A stretch of 48,944 bases of DNA from an uncultured Agathobacter sp. (lineage in GTDB: Bacteria > Bacillota > Clostridia > Lachnospirales > Lachnospiraceae). The translations under genes were made by a program, and so were the position numbers. Where the stretch lies: assembly GCA_910587655.1 (NCBI GenBank), contig CAJUND010000023.1:1-48944 (forward strand). Reading direction: 5' to 3'. Shown one piece after another: positions 9,010 through 16,349 of this stretch. Positions within the stretch are counted from its first letter, which is position 1. Each line of letters begins with the position of its first letter. Below the pieces are notes generated by a model. The model was given only the letters and a program-made list of their open reading frames with translations. It did not search any database and was not told the origin of the DNA.

Positions 9010-9750
9010 TTATCCCCTGCTGTCATCTGCGGATATTGCTCCCAGTATCTCCTCCGCAGTCACGGTTATAACCTCACCGGCAACAGAAGTCATCCTTCCC
9101 TCCATATAGATTTCCCGCTCCCGCATCCTTCTTGCCAGAGCTTTTTTCTGTGCCTTTTCTTCCTGGCGTTTTACCTGCTCCTGCATTTTTTCCTGACGCT
9201 TTTTCCACCATGATTTTTTGCTGCCGAATGACAGAGGTGAACTGTTTGTTACAGGGATTCCTTCCCCGTGGCACTGTTCGGGCGTTGCCCCGATTACCTG
9301 GTAACCAATCATTTTGCTTCCCATAATTCCATTGCAGGAATACATTTTTCTAACCATTCCCAATACTGTCTTCTCCCATTCCGGGTCATTTTTCATACGT
9401 TCAAAGCATTCCTCTGTAATTGTCAGGGTACCTCCCACGCAGGTGGAGCGGTACCATCCGCTGACCGGCATTTTAGACATTTCATTCATAAACCACTGTC
9501 TGTATTCGCCCATCGTCATATCTTCTTTGGATTTTGTGGAAATGCCGGTATCATATGAAAAGCCTGTATTATCCGGCGGCTGCTGAATAACCATATTTCC
9601 TGCTGCAGACGTTCCGGATTTTTCAATCCTGCTGTTTTCTTCTGCCGCTTTATATATTTCATCTGCAAAGTTTCCCGTTTTTGCTGTTTTCCTGCTGCTG
9701 TCCAGAATGGCATACGAACAGCCTGCACGATTTATACTGCTGATACTCAT
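9010..9750 (-). CDS. DUF6033-type protein (cluster gene 1)
   Basis: 246 residues when started at ATG 9750 (MSISSINRAG), which has AAAGGAG upstream; the longer frame to 9810 has none. The central block FSYDTGISTKSKEDMTMGEY and the following RMKNDPEWEKTVL match what I recall of the DUF6033 family of gut Lachnospiraceae. The C-terminal third is a strongly charged lysine/arginine/glutamate/glutamine helix, likely a coiled coil. No signal peptide. It heads the leftward cluster; a 13-bp direct repeat lies 84-116 bases upstream. Function of the family is unknown. Confidence 0.75.
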   Translation of the reverse strand: MSISSINRAGCSYAILDSSRKTAKTGNFADEIYKAAEENSRIEKSGTSAAGNMVIQQPPDNTGFSYDTGISTKSKEDMTMGEYRQWFMNEMSKMPVSGWYRSTCVGGTLTITEECFERMKNDPEWEKTVLGMVRKMYSCNGIMGSKMIGYQVIGATPEQCHGEGIPVTNSSPLSFGSKKSWWKKRQEKMQEQVKRQEEKAQKKALARRMREREIYMEGRMTSVAGEVITVTAEEILGAISADDSRG

Positions 9751-9833
9751 CTTTGCTCTCCTTTCCCAAATTGCAAATCCAAACAAGGCACATGGTATTT
9801 TTCGGAACAAATGTTTCTGTCACAAACCTGCAC

Positions 9834-9866
9834 TGCACCAGATGACCATTTTTTGCACCAGATGAC
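9834..9866 (-). promoter_or_regulatory. Direct-repeat operator before the DUF6033 cluster
   Basis: TGCACCAGATGAC occurs exactly twice (9834-9846 and 9854-9866), 20 bp apart, so both copies face the same side of the helix. The arrangement is typical of LytTR-domain regulators, and a LytTR gene lies immediately beyond. A related pair lies at 10729-10761. A -10-like TACCAT is seen at 9793-9798 without a good -35, as expected for an activated promoter. Confidence 0.65.
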
Positions 9867-9941
9867 TATAATTCTACAGCTGTCCTTTTGTTTTATGGAC
9901 GGTCTCAGCGCCCTCTTTTGATTTGTTTTCCCCTTACCATA

Positions 9942-10637
9942 TTACTGTGCTCCCTGAAACAGTGTATACTGCCGTTTCACATCCGGATACCTTGACTTTG
10001 GAACGGATATCGTTTTCCCAGTTGTCAGCGTCATGACATAACTGCTGATTTTTTCAATATATTTCATGTTGATTAAAAAACTCTGGTGTATCCTTACAAA
10101 GTCCATTCCTTTTAAATCTTCTTCCAGCTCGTCCATTTTCCGGTAAATGCCGAATGTTCCTTTTCTGGTATAAAATATATTTTTGTGCCTGCATGTTTCA
10201 ATATAAATAATGTCATCCACCTTAAGCCGAATTTCCCCTTCCACAAAGGCAAACTCCACGATCCGCTCCTGTTTTTGGATTTCCTTTAAGATATCATCCA
10301 TGCATTCCCCTAATGTCTGTTCCAGGTCGTCTTTTAAGAGAAAACGGCTTGCCTTCACCTTGTACCCGTCCAGAGCATAGTTCATACAGGCGCTCACCAG
10401 CACGATATGGACCTGTGGGTATTCCGCCTTAATCCGTCCTGCGGCTTCCAGTTCGTCCATGTCCTCCATGTTTATGGCAAGAAATACGATTCTGCAGTCC
10501 CTGATATACTCCATATCTCCGCAAAGGTCGTTACCGGAAGCATATTCACTGATTTTAAAATCTTTACCATAGCCTTCCAGCAGCTCCCTTAATATGTCCC
10601 TGTCATCCTTTCTGTCATCGCAGATTGCAATTTTCAT
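9942..10637 (-). CDS. LytTR-family response regulator with degenerate receiver
   Basis: 231 residues: an N-terminal CheY-like receiver (1-~120) and a C-terminal LytTR DNA-binding domain (FAFVEGEIRLKVDDIIYIET through SVPKSRYPDV). The receiver keeps the acidic pair D7-D8 and the conserved K102, but the phosphoacceptor position is alanine: VFLAINMEDMD where the family has FLDI (A54, codon GCC). It therefore cannot be phosphorylated in the normal way. No histidine kinase lies nearby. It probably acts constitutively or through another signal, and the shared direct repeats suggest it controls itself and the DUF6033 cluster downstream. Confidence 0.88.
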   Translation of the reverse strand: MKIAICDDRKDDRDILRELLEGYGKDFKISEYASGNDLCGDMEYIRDCRIVFLAINMEDMDELEAAGRIKAEYPQVHIVLVSACMNYALDGYKVKASRFLLKDDLEQTLGECMDDILKEIQKQERIVEFAFVEGEIRLKVDDIIYIETCRHKNIFYTRKGTFGIYRKMDELEEDLKGMDFVRIHQSFLINMKYIEKISSYVMTLTTGKTISVPKSRYPDVKRQYTLFQGAQ

Positions 10638-10696
10638 TCTATTTTCCCCGGTTTCTGTATTTTCGCTATGGTCTATATCGGATTACAGGGGATTTT

Positions 10697-10761
10697 AGTA
10701 TAGAGTAGCGCATGAAATACCTGTTTACTGCACTAAACGACTATAAACTGCACAATGTATT
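10697..10761 (-). promoter_or_regulatory. Promoter and LytTR-type direct repeat of the lytTR gene
   Basis: TGCACTAAACGAC (10729-10741) and TGCACAATGTATT (10749-10761) start 20 bp apart, the same period and orientation as the repeat before the DUF6033 cluster. The first copy with its flank matches that site at 15 of 18 positions. A -10 TATACT lies at 10702-10697 (minus strand) with a poor -35 (AACAGG), directly downstream of the repeats: a layout expected for activation by a LytTR protein. Confidence 0.6.
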
Positions 10762-10845
10762 GTCACTGTTGGGTATACCGTCAAGAATCCTGTTTAAACA
10801 CTTCTAATGGAGCACCTTACAGAAAGTGAGAGAATCTCTTGCAAA

Positions 10846-10882
10846 CAAGCCACGGGGCTAATCCGTGGCTTGCTTATTTTAA
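10846..10882. terminator. Hairpin between lytTR promoter and methyltransferase
   Basis: CAAGCCACGG / CCGTGGCTTG form a perfect 10-bp stem with a 7-base loop. A T-rich run follows on the plus strand (CTTATTTT). It may stop the leftward methyltransferase transcript before the lytTR promoter, although the T-run is better in the other direction. Confidence 0.45.
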
Positions 10883-10921
10883 CATACTGTTTATATGCTA
10901 ATATCTCATCAACATGTTTCA

Positions 10922-11067
10922 TTATATCAGTACTTGGAACATAATCCTTTTTAATTCTGTAATCACACGTAAAGGCATATCCTTATCCTGTTTTGTCTGA
11001 TGTTCAAACCCAAGTAAGGCAAACTGCACCCCATCATCTTTTGCCAGCTTCTGTTTTCTTATCCATA
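10922..11067 (-). pseudogene. Remnant of Rpn/PD-(D/E)xK transposase-like gene
   Basis: The minus strand reads KLAKDDGVQFALLGFEHQTK and then QDKDMPLRVITELKRIM before a stop at 10922-10924. The pattern LGxEHQ...MPLRV is the signature of the Rpn (recombination-promoting nuclease / transposase_31) family. Only about 48 codons remain, with no start or catalytic part. It fills most of the gap between the methyltransferase and the lytTR promoter. Confidence 0.5.
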
Positions 11068-11784
11068 TTACAACGCCCGTTTCAGCTTTACAGAAATACC
11101 AACAAAACAGGTATATGGTCTAATGATAGTTTCAAAGTACTTCCTGTCACCGCAGGCAAACTCATTATTTGTTGCAAACCACTCACTCCATGCTTTGCTA
11201 AAGCAGTCCATTTCCCACGTTTTTACTGATTCAATTCTGTCGTGGCTGCCGATAAGTTCTTTCCAGCGGGTCTGGCTTTTAAACATACAGGCATCTTCCC
11301 CAAGCCAGTCAGAAAGGAGTTCTTCGGCACGGTCCGTATACTCATCTTTCAGACCGGGAATACCAATTAAAACCACTCCGCCGTCTTTCATAAACGGCAG
11401 GATCTTCTCCTGAAAAAATCCCTCATAACCTGCAAAGTAATGGTAAGAGTCAATACTAACCAGAGCATAAAATTTCTTTTTATCAAAATGAAAATGATTC
11501 GCATCTTCGCAAACCGGTATCACCTGTTCACCAATCCCCCATCGGGCAAAACGTTTCCTATTTTCTTCCGCACTCACCCACAGGTCATTTGCATAAACCT
11601 TCGCTCCTGTTTCTTTCGCAATTACAAGGCTTGTTAATCCCGTTCCACATCCCAAATCAAGAATCGGGTCATCCGCGGCAGCCTGCAAAGGATGTCTGTC
11701 AAATAATTCCGCTAAAATCCTGACACTATTTGGTCCCATCATCGTTTCTGCCGAAATATATTTTTTATAGCTGCTAATATTCAA
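11068..11784 (-). CDS. Class I SAM-dependent methyltransferase
   Basis: 238 residues. The Rossmann motif I is ILDLGCGTGLTSLV, followed by the acidic end of strand 2 (VYANDLW) and IPVCEDANHFHF. The substrate cannot be read from the sequence; small-molecule methyltransferase is more likely than DNA or RNA. It starts with TTG (11782-11784) preceded by GGAGG at 8 bases, and the start overlaps the end of the upstream broken hydrolase gene by 11 bases, so it is the last gene of that transcript. The gene itself looks intact although its two upstream neighbours are broken. Confidence 0.85.
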   Translation of the reverse strand: MNISSYKKYISAETMMGPNSVRILAELFDRHPLQAAADDPILDLGCGTGLTSLVIAKETGAKVYANDLWVSAEENRKRFARWGIGEQVIPVCEDANHFHFDKKKFYALVSIDSYHYFAGYEGFFQEKILPFMKDGGVVLIGIPGLKDEYTDRAEELLSDWLGEDACMFKSQTRWKELIGSHDRIESVKTWEMDCFSKAWSEWFATNNEFACGDRKYFETIIRPYTCFVGISVKLKRAL

Positions 11785-13023
11785 ATGTATTACCTCCGTT
11801 ACATCTTAAAAAATCAATAATCATTTTCTTTTCCTCAATCGTCAGTTCATTGATGTGCCCCCTGTCCTTCAACAAATATCTTTCGCTTTGCGGCCAGACT
11901 TTCCCGGCTTTAAGCAGGACGCCCCTGGCAGGAAATAAGCAGTCGTTCTCTGCTGCCATAACTAAAACAGGATTTTGATATCTACAGAGATTTTTGCAGC
12001 TTTCATTCCGGGGCATAGCAGATTTTATTTTTGCATGATCAATACTGCAGCGGGCAGTTGCCAAAATATCCTCTGTAATACCGGATTCAGTTATCGCCAT
12101 TGGAAGAAGGCATTTAACAAACCATTTTTCTTTATGTATGAGCCAGTACATGAGTATTGGAAATGCCATATTTATACTTTTATTCCTGCCCCAAATGAAC
12201 TGCCGAAACAGGCCATTTCATGGAATCCCAGACCCTTTATCACCTCAACTGCCCATTTCCCATAATCCTGATTCCGGGGCGATAAAGAAACCTCTGCACT
12301 TTTGCCAGGATGTCCGATTGTATCAACAGCATAAATGTGAAAGTCGTTCTGTAAAAATCCGCAGTATTTTAAATTATATGCGGTTGTCGCATTGCCTCCA
12401 TGAAAAACCAGAATGGGTTTTCTTGTCAAATTTCCACATTCAATGATATGTGTTTTTCCAAAGGAAGTATTGACAAACAAGTCCGCATATGGAACTTTCA
12501 AATCTTCCATCTGTCTGTCATACAACTGCAAAACTGTCTTTTTTGATTGCCCGCTTCGGTATATTGACTTCATATTTTCTGCCTGCCCTGATTTTTCACT
12601 TTGATACTTAATGAGTAACTGAATACCTAAACAGAATACAAAACCTCCCAATAAAATGAACATGAACCAAATCATATTCCAGTACGGGGAATCTGTATCA
12701 AACATCCATAACAGAAGTTCATTCCAAAAACGTAATCCCGTATATATGGCAAACAAGTCAAATAAAAGGTAGCATCCTCCCACAATATATATCCACCTCC
12801 ACCAGTAGTTGCGGTGAAGATTTTTAAAAAAGCTGATAATCCCCAAAAGACAACACAGAACCAGAACAGCCATAAGTCCATAATAAAAGGCATTCCTGCT
12901 TTCCAATACCCCAATCCAGAACGACGCATAAGATTTCCTGTCAAAGATTCCCCAGATTCTGTGTAAATGAAAAACGCCAAACAACAGGAAAAACCACGGT
13001 TCATAAAATGCAATTTTCTTCAT
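11774..13023 (-). pseudogene. Membrane-linked alpha/beta hydrolase, broken by deletion and frameshift
   Basis: The first part (12172-13023) has four or five membrane segments, then the start of an alpha/beta hydrolase: KPILVFHGGNATTAYNLKY (oxyanion HGG), VDTIGHPGKS and the nucleophile elbow MACFGSSFGAG. It stops at once after GAGIKV. The second part (11774-12169), in another frame, has the rest of the domain: PVLVMAAENDCLFPARGV with the catalytic Asp and DRGHINELT with the catalytic His. Relative to the family about 25 residues after the nucleophile elbow are missing, so a small out-of-frame deletion explains the break near 12170-12180. Catalytic Ser, Asp and His are all present but in two pieces. 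Confidence 0.8.
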
Positions 13024-13047
13024 TTGAGCAATACCCCCATCAAATAT

Positions 13048-13397
13048 TTACATACCCCGGAATCTTACGTTAATTAAAATAACTACAAAGCTTTTTATCA
13101 CCCAGACAGCGAAGATGGTCAGAGCAAGCAGTCCTGATATATTTGCAAGACCAGATATCAGACTTTTCCTGTCCTTCCGGTCTGCATCAATTTCCACATC
13201 ATTTTTATATTTTTTGCTGGAAATCTGCATCGCAAAAGAAACCATGTACAGCAGCCACAATAATGTCCCACTGCATAAAATTCCCTCAAAAAACCTGATG
13301 TCTGTCCCAACAAATGAATATGTGCCAGAATGCCCGTCCCGAACCACAAAAGAATATTCCATATGGCAAATACGGCTGTACTGACAACATAGCACAT
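13048..13397 (-). pseudogene. Small membrane protein gene with frameshift
   Basis: Two overlapping frames together make one plausible membrane protein. The first begins MCYVVSTAVFAIWNILLWFG and continues to AHIHLLGQ; the second takes over near 13300 with TDIRFFEGILCSGTLLWLLY and ends with a third hydrophobic segment LLALTIFAVWVIKSFVVILI. Each frame alone loses hydrophobic character outside its part. A one- or two-base indel at GGGACAG near 13300 explains it. Its neighbour, the hydrolase, is also broken, so sequencing error is less likely. Family not recognised. Confidence 0.55.
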
Positions 13398-13415
13398 CCT
13401 GGCGGAAAAGTCTAT

Positions 13416-14546
13416 TCAATTATTCACAACCTGTCCCGTCTCTGTTCCCATCAGTCTTCCAAGCTGCTCCACAATTCCCGCATTTCCATTCACAGAAATC
13501 TCACCGACCTTTTCGCAGATTCTTTCCAAATATTCCAGCTCCTTTAATTTATAGAGCGTGGAATTTTCCTCCATCAGCTTTGCCGTATTTAAAAGCGACC
13601 TGGTGGAAGCCACCTCCTCCCTTCTGGAAATCACGTTTGCCTGCGCCGTTTTTTCTGCGACAAGCACGGAATTCATAATATCTTTGATTTCTCCCGGCAA
13701 TATAATGTCCTTAATTCCGGCAGCCAGGAAATCTATGCAGAACATGGCTTCTTTTTCCTGAAGCACCGCAAAGATTTCACCGGATATTTTCTCCTTGGTT
13801 TCCAGGATTTCATCCAGCCTGTAGTTTCCTGTAATTTCACGGATTACAAGCTGGACTGCAGAATAAAGCTGCCCTTTTAAGTCCAGAATTTTTTCTGCAA
13901 ATTCCACGGCATCCCTTATTTTAAACATGCATGCGACATTCATCCGGATTCCGATTTTATCCCTGGTTAAAATCTCCTGTCCGACGATATCCAGCTCGCG
14001 CTGTTTCATGTCAAAGACACGGAAAGAAATATCATGCTCATAATTCCAGAACCGGTAGACGCCCCTGGCGAACTGCTTTTTTAACACGTTATCGTAATAA
14101 ACCAGTCCGGCTTCCCCTTCCCCCACCTTCATTTCCGTATAATATTTCTGCGGAAGCATGGAAAGCATCTGCTTCGTCACTTCATTTCCCATTACGGTTT
14201 CCTCCATGGAAACGACTTTGATTTCATATGTATCAAACACATTCCAGAAGGTATATTCTTTTCTGTTCGCAAATGCCGTCAGTTTCCCGTTCATATAAAT
14301 AAACCCCACAGAACCGTCCGGTATTTCCATATGTACCGTTGCATTTAAAAATGCCTGATCCGCTGAAAGCACCTGGTAAGGAACATCCATGTAATCCAGC
14401 TCACCCATCATTTCCTCAATGACCACCTCATAACCAAACGCCTTTAAAAAGTGATAGGTTCCGGCTGTGAGCATTTTCTGAAACATCCCGTCCTTTAATA
14501 CAAATCCTGCCTGATTATCCTTAATCATATATTTCATCTTAACCAC
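13416..14546 (-). CDS. Slipin / SPFH (band 7) family protein
   Basis: 376 residues. The C-terminal two thirds are an SPFH domain: ELDIVGQEILTRDKIGIRMN, then VQLVIREITGNYRLDEIL and GIKDIILPGEIKDIMNSVL, followed by a helical segment (EVASTRSLLNTAKLMEENS). The N-terminal third is a duplicated small beta domain (IKDNQAGFVLKDGMFQKMLT; GEAGLVYYDNVLKKQFARGV), as in slipin-type proteins that lack a long membrane anchor. It is read in the same direction as rtcB, with only the structured RNA region between them. The start is GTG 14546 with AAAGGA 4-5 bases upstream; ATG 14537 is possible. It probably forms membrane-associated oligomers; a role in RNA repair is inferred from the neighbour. Confidence 0.85.
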   Translation of the reverse strand: MVKMKYMIKDNQAGFVLKDGMFQKMLTAGTYHFLKAFGYEVVIEEMMGELDYMDVPYQVLSADQAFLNATVHMEIPDGSVGFIYMNGKLTAFANRKEYTFWNVFDTYEIKVVSMEETVMGNEVTKQMLSMLPQKYYTEMKVGEGEAGLVYYDNVLKKQFARGVYRFWNYEHDISFRVFDMKQRELDIVGQEILTRDKIGIRMNVACMFKIRDAVEFAEKILDLKGQLYSAVQLVIREITGNYRLDEILETKEKISGEIFAVLQEKEAMFCIDFLAAGIKDIILPGEIKDIMNSVLVAEKTAQANVISRREEVASTRSLLNTAKLMEENSTLYKLKELEYLERICEKVGEISVNGNAGIVEQLGRLMGTETGQVVNN

Positions 14547-14583
14547 CCATTCCTTTCATTTTACACTTAACTTTACATTTGGA

Positions 14584-14803
14584 AATACTTTTATCCTTCA
14601 TCCATCCACCGGATGCGGAAGCCCGGTTGAGCATACGGTTGGAGGAAAGGACATTCTGCAATGGAATCTGCAGACTGCTGTTTCCCCGTTCCGGATACGG
14701 TATCCCCGAAGTTCAGGCAGCCGGCCGATTTACATGCTCCGCCTCTGGCATATCCAAAGATGGATATGCCGGAAACGGTGTGTGAAATCGGGATAAAAGT
14801 ATT
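14584..14803 (-). ncRNA. Structured RNA domain of about 220 nt between rtcB and slipin genes
   Basis: A perfect 13-bp inverted repeat closes the domain: 14791-14803 pairs with 14584-14596, and the next pair is G-U only on the minus strand. Inside are a 7-bp helix (14725-14731 with 14785-14791), a 10-bp perfect hairpin GGCATATCCA-TCTT-TGGATATGCC near 14750, TCTGCA/TGCAGA near 14675, and short stems GGATA/TATCC and ACCGG/CCGGT. The 14791 base is shared by two helices, so they abut or compete. No open frame, no T-run, and no riboswitch or group II intron signature that I know. Probably transcribed with rtcB and the slipin gene. Confidence 0.6.
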
Positions 14804-14804
14804 C

Positions 14805-14947
14805 TTTCACTTAGCGCGGATTGAAACCGCAAGACTTGACAGGTCTTTTTATTGTGCGCTTTACCACTCAGCTACCGTTTTCACGGGAGGGATTCGAACC
14901 CCCGAACCACAAATTCATTTTCTTAACCCCACGTTAAGCTGGTGAAA
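14805..14947 (-). ncRNA. YrlA-like RNA with circularly permuted tRNA-mimic domain
   Basis: On the minus strand, read 5' to 3': anticodon-stem strand TTGTG (912-908), variable loop GTTC, T stem GGGGG, T loop TTCGAAT (898-892), CCCTC, acceptor CCGT, GAAA tetraloop (882-879), ACGG, U8-A9, D stem GCT/AGC with loop GAGTGGTAA, G26, then CACAA (856-852) pairing with TTGTG (leading 14 omitted). The positions that hold tRNA tertiary structure are all present: U8, A14, G15 with C48, G18-G19, A21, G53-C61, T54, T55, C56, A58. There is no CCA end and no anticodon loop at the core. This matches the tRNA-mimic domain of YrlA bacterial Y RNAs. Outside, TTTCAC (947-942) pairs with GTGAAA (810-805). Confidence 0.82.
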
Positions 14948-14960
14948 TATTTATGGTATA

Positions 14961-15013
14961 CCTGACAGCACGCTGCAGGCACCGCCGGGCAGGAAGTAAC
15001 TTCCAATACCCAG
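14961..15013 (-). ncRNA. Two hairpins between rtcB stop and the tRNA-like RNA
   Basis: Hairpin 1 (14961-14979): CCTG-A-CAG / CTG-CAGG, seven pairs with one bulge and loop CACG. Hairpin 2 (14985-15013): outer CTGGG/CCCGG and inner GGAAG/CTTCC on the minus strand; one outer pair is G-U on the minus strand but C-A on the plus strand, which supports minus-strand RNA. They may form the 5' part of the RNA or protect the rtcB mRNA end after processing. Confidence 0.5.
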
Positions 15014-15040
15014 GCATAAATAAATAATTTCCGTTGTTTC

Positions 15041-16273
15041 CTATCCCTTTACGACGCCTGCTGTTTTTAATTTTCGCACCGGCGTAACCAGGTCTGACTG
15101 CTGCGCCATCACTTCGTCGATATCCTTGTAGGCAAACCGGCATTCCTCAGGCACATCATTCTTCTTTCGTTTTCCAAGGATTACTCCCTGTTCCTTCAAA
15201 TCCACCATCACCTGTTCCACGGTAAATGCATGCATTGCCCCGCTTCTGGAATAGTTTCTGCCTGCACCATGGGAGGATGTACAGAAAGACTCCCTGTTTC
15301 CTTTCCCCCTTACCACATAGCTGTAAGAGCCCATTGCCCCCGGAATCACAGCCATCTCTCCTTCCCGCACCCTTGTGGCGCCCTTGCGGTGTACCCAGAC
15401 ATTCGCGTCATAATGGTTTTCCAGCGATGCATAGTTGTGGTGGCAGTTAATCTCTTCTCCAAACTCCACATGAAAATCCGTATGCTTTTCTATGACCTCT
15501 TTTACAATCGCGCAGGTCTTTTCCAGCATTCTGGCACGGTTTTCAAACGCATAATCCAGCGCCAGGTTCATCCAGTTAATATACTGCTGCCCTTCCGCGG
15601 AATCGACCGGAAGGAATGCCAGGCGGTACTCATCTTTTACCTCACTGTACCATCTTTTGTTCAGTTCCCTGGCTGTCTCATGAAAATAATCACAGACTGC
15701 CTTTCCAAGATGGCGGCTTCCGGAATGAATCATGATACAGAGAAATCCGTTTTCATCCTCCTGCAGCTCGATAAAGTGGTTTCCTCCCCCAAGACTTCCA
15801 ACCTGAAAATATCCGTCCTCAATCAGGGGCAGAAGCTTTTCATTTTTTTCATACTTATCCATCTCCTGCTTTGCTTTGTCCAGTACCTCTGACTCCTGCG
15901 GCAGCTGGTATCTTTCTGTATTCAGGGGAACTGCCCGCATGATTCCTCCGATGACCGCCTGAATGATACTGCCGTTTCCTGTCTTTATATCCCGGATGTC
16001 TTCCATACGGATATTTGTCGGAATAAAATCCATGCCGCATCCAATGTCAACCCCTACTGCATTCGGAATTATTACATCCTTTGTTGCTATTACCCCGCCA
16101 ATCGGCATCCCTTTTCCTGTATGGGTATCCGGCATCAGACATACCCACTTATGTATAAACGGAAGCTGTGACAGGTGGTATGCCTGCGCAAGGCAGCTTT
16201 CCTCCAGCTTTGACTGGCCCTCCAGCCATATTTTCACCGGAAATTTTGTATTTTCATCATTTAAAACAAACAT
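15041..16273 (-). CDS. rtcB: RNA-splicing ligase RtcB
   Basis: Joins RNA ends carrying 2',3'-cyclic or 3'-phosphate to 5'-hydroxyl ends, using GTP and manganese; repairs RNA cut by ribotoxins. About 410 residues from ATG 16273, chosen over ATGs further upstream because AAAGGAAG precedes it. Visible motifs: PDTHTGKGMPIGGV, NAVGVDIGCGM (metal-binding Cys), MIHSGSRHLGKAV and NCHHNYASLENH (metal His), GAMGSYSYVVRGKG, and SSHGAGRNYSRSGA with the His that carries GMP. No archease gene is visible. Divergent from two WYL regulators and upstream of a tRNA-mimic RNA and a slipin gene. Confidence 0.96.
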   Translation of the reverse strand: MFVLNDENTKFPVKIWLEGQSKLEESCLAQAYHLSQLPFIHKWVCLMPDTHTGKGMPIGGVIATKDVIIPNAVGVDIGCGMDFIPTNIRMEDIRDIKTGNGSIIQAVIGGIMRAVPLNTERYQLPQESEVLDKAKQEMDKYEKNEKLLPLIEDGYFQVGSLGGGNHFIELQEDENGFLCIMIHSGSRHLGKAVCDYFHETARELNKRWYSEVKDEYRLAFLPVDSAEGQQYINWMNLALDYAFENRARMLEKTCAIVKEVIEKHTDFHVEFGEEINCHHNYASLENHYDANVWVHRKGATRVREGEMAVIPGAMGSYSYVVRGKGNRESFCTSSHGAGRNYSRSGAMHAFTVEQVMVDLKEQGVILGKRKKNDVPEECRFAYKDIDEVMAQQSDLVTPVRKLKTAGVVKG

Positions 16274-16349
16274 ATCACATTCTTCCTTTCTGCTTTTTCC
16301 TGATGAAACCATTATATACATCATTTTCCAGTTAATCATTTTAAAAAAG

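Noticed and set aside
14584..14803. Group II intron or known riboswitch
   Set aside because: No domain V motif, no reverse transcriptase, and none of the riboswitch cores I know.
14852..14912. Ordinary tRNA gene on the minus strand
   Set aside because: The T arm comes before the D arm, the acceptor is capped by GAAA, and there is no CCA end or anticodon loop in the core; it is a permuted mimic.
15230..15892. 220-codon plus-strand frame
   Set aside because: Antisense to rtcB, whose conserved motifs account for the sequence.
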